Positions 22,641 through 34,535 of a stretch of 64,000 nt of DNA are shown piece after piece (position 1 is the first letter of the stretch; every line of letters begins with the position of its first letter). A program made the translations under genes and the position numbers. This DNA comes from Lucinisca nassula (Eukaryota; Mollusca; Bivalvia; Lucinida; Lucinidae): contig OY757020.1 in assembly GCA_963580285.1 (NCBI GenBank), positions 105,031,497 to 105,095,496 of the forward strand, written 5' to 3'. The notes under the pieces are model-generated. The model did not search any database. It was not told the origin of the DNA and worked only from the letters and a program-made list of their open reading frames with translations.

Positions 22641-25600
22641 AGGCGGCGTCGCACCTGATGGGGGCAAAAGTCCCAGGATCCAAAATTATAATGTCATTAT
22701 TAAACAATAATAATATTTTATAATTTCATTCTCAGCAGCCGATAGTTGATGTAAAGTATGTCAAATTCACTGAACCAAAAATATATATGCTGCAGGAAAA
22801 GCCACAGTAGCCACTCTCAGATTTTTTTTAAACATGTTTATGCCCTTCTTAGCAATACTTATAGTTGGCAAAGTATATGTTTAAAGGCAATGTATCCAAA
22901 GTGCCAACCTAGTGAGGGCCAAGTGTGTCAAAAATATACCCCCCACCACCGTCAGTGCCATTTTCTCTTCTTACTATATAGCTCACTGATGTGCGATAAA
23001 TCATTTATTAATCAGATAACAAGAGGACCATGATGGCCCTGAATCACTCACCTGATTTCAAAGATGTCATAGTATAGGTGCTGAATGTCATATTGATAAC
23101 TGACAGCCATTTTATTCTTGAATAAATATCTGTTGCACTTCTTTGGCAACAATATTGCAAAGTTTGAAGCAAATTGTTGATGTTGACGTTTGAATCAAAA
23201 TGGCCCAAGAGTTTTGGAGGAGGGCCTTTAAAGGGGCATTGTTGAGCTATTGGTAAAAATGTTTCCAAAAATAAAATACATAACAGGTATCTTTCTTTAA
23301 AACAATACAATACAAATGAATGCATTTTGTGCAAAAATGCGAACAATTTTGTGACAGGTTAATGAGTTTGAGACGGATTCCCTAAGTATATTTTGAACAC
23401 TAGTTCCATGCCTAAATCGGAGAAAAAAAAACAATGCCAATACCGTGCCATAAGTAACGATGCTCAGAGACAGTATGTATCGCGATTGTCGCCGTGTATC
23501 TGTCAAGTGACGGATGGAAATTCATCTGGCTCCAGAAGGTTATACATGACAAAGGAATATGAAAAGACGATAAAAACGAGAAAAACATGCTTTTAATTTT
23601 TTTAGACAAAATGTGTTATCTTTCTTTTGTTTTGTTTTGGTTTACGTATGCAGTGCATGTCTGAACTGTGTTGCAAGTTTAAATGTCTTGTATCAAATAC
23701 TGTAGGAGAAGCTGCGAGGATTCAAACTCATATACTACACATATGACCAATGTTTAATAAAGTCGTTCAAGGGGACATAATCTTGCAATAACGGGCTGGA
23801 TCAGAATCACATTTCCGTTATGAACATTTTCAATGTGGGTTGAACGAATGTTTATGTTTAAGATCGGGACTATTTCTTTTCAGCCATTCCTTGAAAACTT
23901 GCTGCCTTGGTCAGTCCAATCCATCACACAGTGGTCTTTTGTTCTTCCTGAAAAATGATTGAAAATTACACGGAAATATTTTCATTATAATAACTGGTCT
24001 ATTCAAATCTATTGAAAATTCTACCATCAAAAACTGAAAATTTCCAAATAAGAATTCTGAAATTTTTCATATATTTGCTGATAATATAGATTGTGGGTAT
24101 TCTTTAGAACCACCTCAGGGAGAAAGCATTAAAGAGTACCCACAACCTATGTTTTAAAGTAGAAATAGAAAAAAATGGTGCATGTGCCTGTAAACAATGG
24201 TTACGGTTTAAGGGGGTCAAATTATAGATGTGTTTTTGTGAAATTTGCTAAAGAGTGATTTTATTTGATGTTATTTAAGCTGGACATTTGTGGTACTGTA
24301 TAAACATTAAAACTGAAGTTCTGAAAAAAAAAACAAGCTTTCTCATATGGTTGTTGTTTTCTCTGACTGTTAACGAGTTTTTTTTTGGCATCATAAGATA
24401 ATGTTCACTGTTGCTAAATCTTTTGTGAAAATAAATTTTAAATTTAATACAGTGTACTGACAAAAGTCATGAAATTATGAAAGTCAGTTTTATCGAGCCT
24501 GTTTATGAGTAGTAATTATAAAGTCACTGTAGAAAATGGTCTTTAAAACATGCATGTTAGTTTTTTTTTCTTTTTCTTTTAGATAAATGATCCATTTTTA
24601 CCTCAATGGTGTCTTTTTTCTGGTGATAATCCTCAGCATCTGTGTCAGTAAACTCAGGATCTGACTGTAAATCATAAATAATGTTTGCTAGTTTAATATA
24701 TGCTCGTGGTCTTATTATATGTGGGGCATTGGCAAACAGTGTACACCTAAATCAGACCACTGATAACACTGCATCTGATCTGAATCTTCACTGTTTATTT
24801 AAAATATGTACATTTTTGCAAAACTTACAATCTAATGTCTTTATAAATGGGAATGGACCACTCTAAACTCATTAGGTGGACTATTCCATAGTCATATGTG
24901 TTATTATTCAATCAAGTCTGTGGGATTTGATTAAGTTACCACCAACTATGATAAATTGCTGTTATCAAACTGTTAAGTTTATGGTGTACTGAAGACCTTT
25001 AAAAGATTCTTCGTTTTACAATGAATGTCTATTTGACTAGTTTTAAAGAAGGGGGGGGGTAAAAATTCTTGTAGCATAAACAATAAAGAATAGTAACAAG
25101 ATGGTTTTATTATTAAGATCTATATATTTTTCCTTTTTCTTCCATTTTAAACTTAACCCCAGACAACACTTTTGGAGCCCATTTGTCTTATATAGGCTTA
25201 TTTTGTAAAAACTTTAATAAGCATCAGTTCTTGTTTGAGGGCTTTGATATTTTCTAGGTGATCTCTGCCAGGGTTTTTCAGGATTCCAGTTTTGGCTGTT
25301 TCTGATTCCTAAAACATCATTATGGGACCCTCAAATGATTATAGCAGGGATTCAATAATGACCTAATTAAAATGAATTATTTTCATTTCTGCCATTTTGA
25401 ACTTAATTAAATTCCAGTCAAAGTACAAGATCTGGGATTATTTGAGCTATAGTAAGCTTCTTTTAAGCAAAATACCTGTGTATCTAATTTGAGGACTACC
25501 TAATCAACAATTATGCAGTCTTTGGGATCATCGATTTAAAACCCCGAGGCAAAACCCTGCCTGATTGACCATTACCAAAATTGTTCAAATCATAGCCCAA

Positions 25601-25700
25601 TGATCAAAATTTGCCCTATGATAGAAATAGACCCTTTTTAGGGAAAAAACATAAAACATCTTGTTTGAAGTCAGAAGTTATTAATTAAACCCTACACAGT
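22641..25700. other. Unassigned, AT-rich, no gene seen
   Basis: At 23017-23052 there is the reverse complement of a composite-element end: hairpin AGGGCCA/TGGTCCT with flanking CTCTTGT, read on the minus strand. Around 25540-25660 there are weak minisatellite-like phrases. Short open frames on both strands have no recognisable domain. Confidence 0.4.
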
Positions 25701-25751
25701 ATCAAAGCATGTAATTACAGTAGCGGCATATAAGGTGCATATGTGATGGTT

Positions 25752-26198
25752 CTAGGCAGACAGACATGGTGAGAAAGAAGGCACTGTTTTGGTTGTGCAA
25801 TGTACCTGGGTCTGGGTTTCCTCTGAAACAGATGCCTTGGTTAAATGCTGGACTCTAGCTTGCATTTCATTCACAGACGTGTCTAAGTCGACCGTTAGGG
25901 CCTCCAGATTCTCAAATCCTTTGATCAAGGCTAGACAGTCCATGTGGCCTAGAGCGGAATTAATTTATTTTGCGGTTGTTTTAATCTTTCCCAGCTGAAT
26001 GTTCAAAGCACTTGTTAGATACTGGGCAATACAGCTCTCCAGTAGATGAAGAAGTGATTCACATTTCTGCGATTTGGCCAGCACTTATTTAAAATTTGTG
26101 TCTTCATTTCTGATTTTTTTTTTTAGGTTTTCAATAGCATCTTTCAGCTCTTTTGTGGCATCCATAATTTTGGACACATTGTTGTTAACGTCAGACAT
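25752..26198 (-). pseudogene. Coiled-coil protein remnant with two in-frame TAA codons
   Basis: One minus-strand frame starts MSDVNNNVSKIMDATKELKD and continues through KCESLLHLLESCIAQYLTSA to ALIKGFENLEALTVDLDTSV and EMQARVQHLTKASV, about 148 codons. TAA stops lie at 26085-26087 and near 25970, with the frame kept across both. The heptad-like, helix-rich composition resembles small coiled-coil complex subunits, but I cannot name the family. It is either a decayed gene or a set of short exons. No poly-A tail is visible on the expected side. Confidence 0.4.
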
Positions 26199-26329
26199 AT
26201 TGCTGAAAAAAATAAAGAAATTAAAAAAACTACAGCTGTCAGAGGATCTGACTATAGCCCCACACAGCGCTAACGGAAAAGAAAAAAATACAATAAAAAC
26301 AAATGTTTTCAGCTTTCAACCTCTAATTA

Positions 26330-27110
26330 AAGGTGGAAAAAAGGCAATCCAGAGTTACTGTTCCTGTGTTCTGCAAATCGTCTCATGGTGCTTTACATTC
26401 GTGTGATGGTGCTCTGCACATCGTTTCATGGTGCTTAACAGTTGAGCGAACAAAGTTAAAATTGGTATTTTTCAATGTTCAAAGAGAAATAACTCTAAAA
26501 GTAGGCAATCTAGAATTATGGTTTATGCGCTCTGCACATTGTCTCATAGTGCTTTACATTTGTGGGAAGTTTCATGAAAATATCTCGTATTTTTTTTAGT
26601 TACGATGTGGACAAGGTTAAAACTGGCATTTTTCAATGTTCAAAGGGCAATAACTTCAAAAGTAGGCAATTCAGAGTTATGGTTTATGCGCTCTGCACAT
26701 TGTCGCATAGTGCTTTACATTTGTATAAAGTTTCATGAAAATACCCCAAACGGTTTTTGAGTTATGGAGCAAACAAGGTTAAAATTGCAATGTTTCAATG
26801 TTCAAAGGGCAATAACTCCAAAAGTAGGCAATTCAGAGTTACGGTTAATGCACTCTGCACATTGTCTCAAAGTGCTTTACATTTGTATTAAGTTTCATGA
26901 AAATACCTCAAAGGCTTTTTGACTTATGGAGCAAACAAGGTTAAAATTGCATTTTTTCTATGTTCAAAGGGCAATAACTCCAAAAGCAGGTAATCCAGAG
27001 TTATGGTTCATGCCATCTGTGCATTGTCCTATTGTGGTTTACATTTGTGTGAAGTTTTGTGAAAATACCTCAACCAGTTTTTTAGGTATCATAAATAACG
27101 TAATTACAGA
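26330..27110. repeat. ~160-bp tandem repeat, about five units
   Basis: Units share 'caaggttaaaattg', 'tttcaatgttcaaagggcaa', 'aactccaaaagtaggcaatt', 'cagagttatggtt', 'ctctgcacattgtc' and 'agtttcatgaaaataccc'. Starts lie near 26435, 26605, 26765 and 26925. Open frames here are periodic and not genes. Confidence 0.7.
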
Positions 27111-28299
27111 ATTACGGAATCACAGTAGGACGAGGCAAATCCAATATAGCCAATATTTTTCAAAGTGGGGCTATAATTAAGAATGATCAATTTTTTAAAT
27201 GATACTGAAAGAAAGTAAGGACTTGTGATCATGTACACATTTTTTTTTCACAATGAAATGCCCATTTTAGTTACTAATTTATTCTAGTTCAATTGCGATG
27301 TAAGTTTGAAGCTTATTGAATCTCTCCAATACTTAAAGTCAAACAGTGCAGAACCTGATCAGATGGCTTCTGAATCAGATGGCTTCTTCAGAAGCCATTT
27401 GGTCTGGATCTACACTATTTGCAAAGATAGGGGTTGTCGTGAACAGCAAGATAAGGGTTAATATTTTCTCTATGTAAAAATTTTGCTCAGTATGTAGTAT
27501 GTATCAATATCATGAAAAATCAAATGAAGCCTAACACTTTCTTCTTAGTATAAGGTGCATACCATAATTATCCTAGATATTGGGATGGATATGCCTAAGC
27601 AAAAGATGTAGCCCCAGATCGGAGTTCCAGGGTATACACTGTTTGCCATTCTGTCATTACTTTTTGGACTTCTAAAAATTTTGGTGTAACATTTTTTTTT
27701 TAAAAATCAGAAAATATTACAATGTCCCAATTTTTAGGAATTTATAAAGCTAAAAAAACCAAGTCTGTTATATATTGAGAACAACAAAAATGTTCTCGAG
27801 ATTTGAAAGTTGTTAAAGTAATCAAATTAATGATAAAACAATTGAACATGTAATTACCCTTATAATTTTAAAGTAATAAAGATCTATGAAAGTTTAAATA
27901 AAATAAACACTTACAAGAATAGTTGAATCACTGGATGAAATAACAAAGAGAACTGAAGTGGCTTTTAAGTTGTATAAGCACTGAAGGAGAAAAACAGTTA
28001 AAAAAATTAAACTGATCATGTGACTATCTTGATGTGGTGAGTGACTATATGCAGAGAAGTGTTCATTAAAAATTGCAGAGAAGAGCTGTGTTCACATACA
28101 GATTAAAGTATACTGATCCACAAAAGAACTTTGACTGCAGTCAGATTTCTCTCTCTTTGTAAGCAGACAGGTCATTTATATTTTGTGTCAAAATATACTG
28201 AGCAAAAAAAAAAATGAAAAGAAAAAGTCATGATGACCATGCAGTGCTCAGCTGTGCCTAAAGGTGACTCATTCATGCAATAGCTGCAGATATAGAGAA
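27111..28299. other. Unassigned, no gene seen
   Basis: AT-rich sequence with no long open frame and no recognised repeat. A short inverted motif around 'cagatggcttctg' and 'cagaagccatttgg' lies at about 27362-27405. Confidence 0.35.
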
Positions 28300-29760
28300 A
28301 CAAGGATAACTATCCCCATGCTTTTTGGCAAAAAAGTCGGGATCATCTATTAGCCCACTTCCATCCATCCAACCATCCATCTGTAATGCCAAACCACTGG
28401 TCCATTTAATCTAGAATCCTAAAAGTTGAACAGGCTAAAGGCCTATGGCTGAGGAATACAGATCCATATTCAGAGTTTTTGTAACTCTCAGGCAGGGGAT
28501 GGGGCCCAACACTGCCCTAGGGTTTCAAATTCATTTTCTTCCAACATAGTCATGTTGCATATCAAATCGAATAGAATGTAATGAAGAGTAGAATAGATTG
28601 CTGCAAACATTTTGTCCCATGGGCATGCCTGTCAGAATGTAGTATTTTTTTTTTTGGGGGGGGGGGTTGGGTTTTACGGGCCTTTCAAGCTTATTTCACT
28701 CATATCTAGTCTATCGTTAATCATAGGTGGGCAAAAACCGGAGTACCCAGAGAAAAACCACCTGACCTTCCGTTGCAGAACGTGGCATCTCACATGTGAC
28801 CCGAGCGAGGCTCGAACCCACGGTGGTGATTTGGGTCTTTATCCCCACGCTTTAGCGGAGGAGATATTAAAATGGCCTCCGTCCTTTATGTTATCTAATC
28901 CTAAACTATAAGTCGGATTCCAACCAAATTTGGTGTGTAAGTTCCTTGCATGAGTGGAGTGTGCAACGTCAAATTTATTTTTGGCCCCACCCCAGGGGCC
29001 TTTGGGAGGGGTCAAAAGGTCAAATATCAATAAAATTCAATTTCAAAGTCAAAGGCAAAAAATACTTTAGATTTTGATGCCCAACTTTGCAGAAGTAATG
29101 ATTAATGAAGTATGCAAAACATGTTAAACAGGATTTTTGGCTCTGACCCCTGGGTCATGCCCAAGGGGTCAGACTGGGGGTTGGGGTCAAAATTTAAGTT
29201 TTTCGGAATATTGTCATGTGGCATTTGATATCAAACTGAAGGGGATGATTAGTGAAATACAATATAAGTAAAATTTTGACCCTAGGGTCAGATTGGGGCC
29301 CAGGGGGAGGGGTCAAAAGGTCAAAATTAAATTTTTTTCTGAACATAGTCATGTGGCATATAAAAACACAGGGAATGATTAGTACAATATTGTACAAATA
29401 AAATTTTAACCCTGGTATCAGATTGGGGCCCTGAGGGTAGGCTTTTTTTTTTAACTAAGTCCCTGGGCAGAAAGCGTGGGGATCAATTTTTGAGCTAGAA
29501 TCTTGAAACTGACATACTCATTAACCCTTTAAAGTAGGATTGCAGGAACATATCCAGAATTACGATGTGACCCTACTGGGGTGAGGTCATGTGGGTGAGT
29601 CCCAGGGGTTAAATTTTTATTTTGCACAAACATAGTCATATTGTATATCAAATTGAAAGTAATGAAGAGTATAATAAAGTGGTGTATAATTTTGTCCAAG
29701 AGGCATGTGTAGGGTTCACCAGAGGTTAAAAAGTAGGATTCTGTGTGTTTTTTTCTGATT
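28300..29760. repeat. Diverged ~130-bp tandem repeat
   Basis: Units share 'catagtcatgtggcatatca', 'gaatgattagtacaata', 'aaattttgaccctagggtca', 'gattggggcccagggg' and 'aggggtcaaaaggtcaaa'. They recur near 28545, 29085, 29210, 29345 and 29630. A reverse SINE T1 sits at 28655-28835. Confidence 0.6.
28655..28835 (-). mobile_element. tRNA-derived SINE (T1), reverse
   Basis: In reverse it has the B-box-like 'gggttcgagcctcgctcggg', 'acggaaggtcaggtggtttt', 'ctccgggtactccggttttt' equivalents and ends in 'gggccc/gtaaaaccc'. The A-box half is not clear, so it is probably 5'-truncated. Confidence 0.7.
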
Positions 29761-30075
29761 ATTACACAACTCCTAGTAGAACGTTGAAACTGTCATGGGT
29801 AATGACTCAATGTAAGAGGACTGGAAGAACATATTCAATATCTAGAATATAAGTTGCATGTGACCCAAGAAATAACCTGAAACTATATCTAGATGACCTA
29901 CATTTGATGCTTCAGTAATTTTATCATATACGTTGAAGAATATTTTAGAAATTTTATACTGGTACCTGTTATATGATGTCCCCAAGTTAATGACATCAAA
30001 ATGTTTATGTAGGCCAGTGTGACCTATATTTCATGGTTGGGTGGTTCTTCCTTTTATTTGAATAGTCCGGTTTTT

Positions 30076-30112
30076 GATGACGTCATCATTTCTTGTGCAT
30101 CCGCCATTTTGG
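30076..30112 (+). promoter_or_regulatory. CRE and YY1-like promoter sites for the THAP exon
   Basis: A GATGACGTCATC palindrome holding a perfect CRE (TGACGTCA) sits at 30078-30085. CCGCCATTTTGG, a YY1-type site, sits at 30101-30112, 51 bp before the ATG. No TATA box is seen. The pairing resembles TATA-less housekeeping promoters. Function is inferred from motif and position. Confidence 0.5.
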
Positions 30113-30162
30113 AGTACAAACCAATGCCCCCAGCTGTCTAAACGCTCTGATAATTTTTAACA

Positions 30163-30382
30163 ATGGTGAACTTTTGTGCTGTTATAAACTGTTCTAATCG
30201 CGCCGATCGGAACAAAGACAAGTCTTTCTTCAGGCTACCGTCCATTATAACAAATGAGGGTGTTGAAATGGAGACAATATCGGAGGAATGCAGAAGAAAA
30301 TGGCTTCAAAACATAAAGAGGAGTGACATAGCACCAAGAAATTATCCTCATTCACGGGTCTGTTCGGACCATTTCATAAAGG
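30163..30382 (+). CDS. THAP zinc-finger domain, first exon of a host-like gene
   Basis: The frame begins MVNFCAVINCSNRADRNKDK and contains FFRLPSI, RRKWLQNIKR and SRVCSDHFIKG. This gives the C2CH layout of a THAP domain: Cys5 and Cys10, a spacer of about 50, then Cys-x2-His in CSDHF, with the conserved Pro and Trp. THAP domains bind DNA in transcription regulators and P-element-like transposases. The ATG has a strong context (aacaATGG). The coding match ends at a consensus donor (aagGGTAAGG) near 30383, which suggests the exon edge. The non-LTR element starts 71 bp past the exon edge, in the presumed intron. No downstream exons are found in the window, so whether this is host gene or THAP transposon is unsettled. 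Confidence 0.7.
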
Positions 30383-30601
30383 GTAAGGGTTTGTTGATGA
30401 TTTTAATGATTTGTGTTTTTTAAGCTTTATGAAAAATGTGTGCTAAGATTGATGATGATGATGATGATTTCGTGTTTAACGACGCGTCAACCCTCTTTGT
30501 GGGTCATAAGCGTCAAACGGTTAATGGTTAAACGGCAAGAATAATTATGATGATATTAAAAGTAAAAAGTTAGAATGATAATGTATAAAAATCTGAAACA
30601 G

Positions 30602-33189
30602 TTAAATCTTATGAAAAAGTCCAATTTCTTTTAAGAATAAAATAATATTATCAACAGGTACATCTCGAAACAGTTGTTGCAAAGTGTCAGCTTTGAAATA
30701 TAAAATACGTGAGGGTGAAAAGTCAACACAGTCAATTAAGATATGTTTCACAGTGAATGGCTGATCACAACCTACACAAGAAGGCTGATCATCACCATTA
30801 AAAATATAAGAATGAGTAACTCTAGTATGGCCGATGCGCAGTCGTGTTAATACTACGTCCTCTTTTCTGGAAAACTGTGGAGGAGAGCATTTTGTACTAA
30901 CGACAGGTTTAATGGCACGGAGTTTGTTATTTATTGCACGGTCCCATTCGCCTTGCCATTCCGACAAGATGTATCTGTTGATAAATGGTTTAAAATTATT
31001 AAAAGGAATTTTAAAAACAGATGGATCAAGATTAAGCGATTCCTTTGCTTTCTTGTCAGCATATTCATTGCCGACAATGCCAATATGGCTCGGAAGCCAA
31101 CAAAACAAGATTTGGTGTGTTTTAGAAATTTCATGATGTTTTTCGATCAATTTTTGAATTTGAGGATTTTTAGATGATGAATGGTCTAAAGCCTTAAGCA
31201 CAGAAAGTGAATCAGAAAATATAATTGCTTTTTGAATTGTTGAAGAACTGATAAAATCTAAAGCTAGGTCTATTGCTTTGGCTTCAGCTGTAAAAATAGA
31301 TGAACCATCTGGAAGGCGCATGGTTTTGTGCGTATCTTTAGAAACATACGCACAGCCAACTTTATCTCCTTCTTTGGAACCATCAGTATAGACTTGCTGG
31401 TAATCATCGTAACGTGATTGCAGTACCTGAAAGTTTTGTTTGAGAAGTATCGGATTTGATTCGGATTTTTTGCCATCATGTAAGTCGAACAGAATAGAAG
31501 GTTGTTTAATACACCAAGATGGAACTTCAGCGGTTTCATGTTTTTGAATATTTTTAAGGTCGATACCTGAATTTTCCAGCAGTGGTAAAATACGTAATCC
31601 AAAAGGTTTAATTGCCGTGGGTTTAGTTTCATACCTATCTACAAATTGAGGTGGAAATGAAATTTTGGATGCCGGGTTAGATGGATTTGCAGCAAGTCTA
31701 ATAGCATAATGAAGAGAAAGTTTCTCTCTGCGCGAGGTTAAAGATGGTTCACCTGCTTCTACATAAAGGCTTAATACAGGAGAAGTACGGAAGGCTCCCA
31801 TGGCCAGACGAAGGCCTTGGTGATGAATAGTATCCAAGGATTTTAAATAGGACTTTCTGGCAGAACCATAAACAACAGACCCATAATCTAATTTAGATCT
31901 TATTAAAGACCGGTAAAGATGTAATAAAGTATACCGATCTGCTCCCCAACTTGTATGAGCTAAAACTTTCAAAAGATTCAAAGCTTTTAAGCATTTCGCT
32001 TTAAGATATTTAATATGTGGAATAAAAGATAACTTTTGATCAAATATGACCCCAAGAAATTTGGCTTCTTCAACAACAGGAATTTGTGATCCGTATAAAA
32101 ACAGGGAAGGATGTTCGTGTTTCTTCCGTAGTTTACAAAAATGAATACACTGCGTTTTCGACTTGGAGAACTTGAAACCATTTTTATCAGTCCATTCTTC
32201 TATTCTTTTTAAATTTTGTTGTAACTTTCGTTCAATTGTTTTCATATTTTTTGAACGGTAACATATACAAAAATCATCAACATACAATGAACAATCAGTT
32301 TTGTCGTCCAAACATTGTACAATATTGTTTATTTTGATGTTAAATAGCGTAGTTGAAAGAATACTACCCTGTGGGACACCCTGTTCTTGATCATAGAAAT
32401 CTGACAGGGTAGACCCCACACGCACCTGAAACATGCGCTCCCCTAAAAAGCTTTCAATAAAACTGGGAAGTTTTCCTCTTAAGCCAATGTTATGTAGATC
32501 TTTCAATATTCCATAACGCCATGTTGTATCATATGCTTTCTCCAAGTCGAAAAAGACTGCCACTACGTGTTCTTTGTTAATAAAAGCATCTCGTATAAAT
32601 GTTTCTAGTCTTATTAAATTGTCATTGGTACTACGTTCCGAACGAAAACCCGATTGATATTCTGAAATGAGGTTGTTGGACTCTAAGTACCAGACTAATC
32701 TCTTGTTTATCATTCTCTCCAATGTTTTACACAAACAACTTGTCAAAGCTATCGGACGATAATTTGTAGGTTCTGCATGATCTTTCCCTGGTTTCGGAAT
32801 TGGTACAACTGTAGCTACACGCCAACTCTCAGGACAGACCCCCGTTTCCCAAATATTATTAAAGATATCTAAAAGTGTTGTAAGAGAACTTTTTGGCAGA
32901 TGCTTAAGCATCTGATAATGAATTTCATCGGGGCCGGTTGCCGTATCATGTGATTTTTCAATGGCTTCAACGAGTTCGGATAAGTTAAAAGGTGTGTTGT
33001 ATTCTTCGTGATTAAGGGATTTGAAGTTAAGATTTCTTTTCTCTTGGTTCTTTTTGAAATTTCTAAAAGTGTCAGAATAATTACGCGATGATGAATTTCT
33101 CAAGAATGTGTGCCCAAGAGTATCTGAAATATCTTTTTTTGTTGAAGCTATTGTGTCAAATTCAGTATTTAAATGTGTAAAACTAGAAG
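30602..33189 (-). CDS. Non-LTR ORF2, RT-RNase H-zinc part
   Basis: An intact frame to TAA. The clear protein part from residue 1 at 33103 is 833 aa; it stays open further upstream to the Penelope insertion. RT motifs: TNYRPIALTSCLCKTLER, VAVFFDLEKAYDTTW (Asp about 186), QGVPQGSILSTTLFNI and SLYVDDFCI (YVDD 274-277). RNase H: VYTDGSKEGD (D574), FTAEAKAI (E607), IIFSDSLS (D631) and WLPSHIGIVGNEYAD (H673, D683). Near the C-terminus CVGC-x7-H-x4-C (776-792) forms a CCHC zinc motif. It makes the cDNA at the nicked target. No catalytic residue is lost. Nearest relatives in the window are 43573-46680 and 54847-55331, well above 90% alike by eye. Confidence 0.92.
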
Positions 33190-33194
33190 ACTTT

Positions 33195-33411
33195 GTATTT
33201 CTTTCCCTTTGGTGTCTTTTATGGATGGAGTAAGTTAATGTATTTCTTTCCCTTTGGTGTCTTTTATGGATGGAGTAAGTTAATTGTATTTCTTTCCCTT
33301 TGGTGTCTTTTATGGATGGAGTAAGTTAATTTGTATTTCTTTCCCTTTGGTGTCTTTTATGGATGGAGTAAGTTAATTGTATCAATTCCTGATCTTTGTT
33401 TTACTTCTACT
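33195..33411 (+). mobile_element. Penelope fragment with four ~46-bp tandem units inside ORF2
   Basis: Unit starts at 33195, 33240, 33286 and 33333 each read 'gtatttctttccctttgg' and on to 'ggatggagtaagttaat'. The last unit continues to the element end 'gttttacttctacttt'. ACTTTGT occurs on both sides (33190-33196 and 33408-33414), consistent with a 7-bp target duplication, and uninterrupted sister copies (44098-44112) lack the insert. It introduces stops in ORF2. Confidence 0.8.
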
Positions 33412-33414
33412 TTG

Positions 33415-34507
33415 TTTTTCCTGAAATTTTTCGGACCATATCCCAAACCTTTTTAATGGGGGTTTTATAGTTCAATTTGGAGACATATTCTCTCCATGAC
33501 TTTCGTTTGGAAGCTCGGATTGTTCGCCGAGCTTTAGCTCTAAATACTTTAACGTCGTTTAGCTTTTCTGAAGTGGGACATTTGCAGAACTTATTTAGAG
33601 CCTGTTTGCGCTTTTGAATAGCTTCTTTACAGTCATTATTAAACCAAGGTTTGCTTTTCTTAGTATTTGTGGAGGTCTTTGGAATGCATTGTTCTGATAT
33701 ATTAATAAGTGTATTTGTGAAATCAGAAACAATGTCAGATGATTCATTTAAGTGATCAACTGATAACTCTTCTTCACACATAGTCTGGAATAATTCCCAG
33801 TCGGCTTTATTCATTTTCCATTTCTGGTTACAGTCTTCATCTGGTTCGTTTACGCTCTCAATTATAACAGGGAAGTGATCACTTCCGCACTGATCATCAT
33901 GAACAGACCAGTCATAGTCTAAGAAGAGAGATGGGTGACACAAAGAGAGATCTAAAGAAGACAAATGACCTGTCGCAGGATGAAGATAAGTATAAGATTT
34001 ATCATTCATCAAGCAAAGATCATTCCCTGCAATAAAATCTTCAATAAGTAGTCCTCTGTTGTTGTTATCTTTACAACCCCATAGAATGTTGTGACCATTA
34101 AAGTCGCCAACTAACAGATATGGCGACGGAAGTTGATCCAGCAATGAATCAAGATGTTCGGACTTTAAAGAAAATGAGGGTGGGATATATAGAGAGCAAA
34201 TTGTAGTTTCTTTATCCAGAGAAACCGATACTGCTACAGCTTGTAGGTCTGTTTTTATTTTGATCTCCCTTTGTGGTAAACACGATTTAACAAAAATTGA
34301 ACTGCCACCAGATGGTCTGTAACCATCAGGATATACATAGTTATATGTATTGAAACCTCTAACATCAGTGTTGTCATCAGTTTTTAAAAAGGTTTCTTGC
34401 AAACAAAAAACCGATGGGTTTAATAACGAAATAAGTAATAAGAGTTCATTATAATTTGATTTAAGACCTCGACAATTCCATTGTATTATTTTGTGTTTTA
34501 AATCCAT
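33415..34507 (-). CDS. Non-LTR ORF2, N-terminal APE-like endonuclease part
   Basis: It starts at MDLKHKIIQWNCRGLKSNY (34507) and reads to the Penelope insertion, where it hits a stop (natural frame 33407-34507, 366 aa). Exonuclease-endonuclease-phosphatase motifs: WNCRGL (Asn), FCLQETFL (Glu), LLVGDFNGHNILW (Asp, Asn and His) and CGSDHFPVII (Asp/His). The first-strand nick at the target is made by this domain. A Lys/Arg-rich region (KKSKPWFNNDCKEAIQKRKQ) leads towards the RT. ORF1 ends 29 bp upstream of this start. The missing continuity with the RT is due only to the insertion. Confidence 0.92.
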
Positions 34508-34535
34508 TTTATGGAGAGTTATATAAGGCTAGAAA

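Noticed and set aside
26074..26406. Plus-strand 110-codon hydrophobic open frame, possible membrane protein
   Set aside because: It is largely the antisense of the coiled-coil pseudogene. Phe/Ser richness arises from antisense Lys/Glu codons and A-runs.
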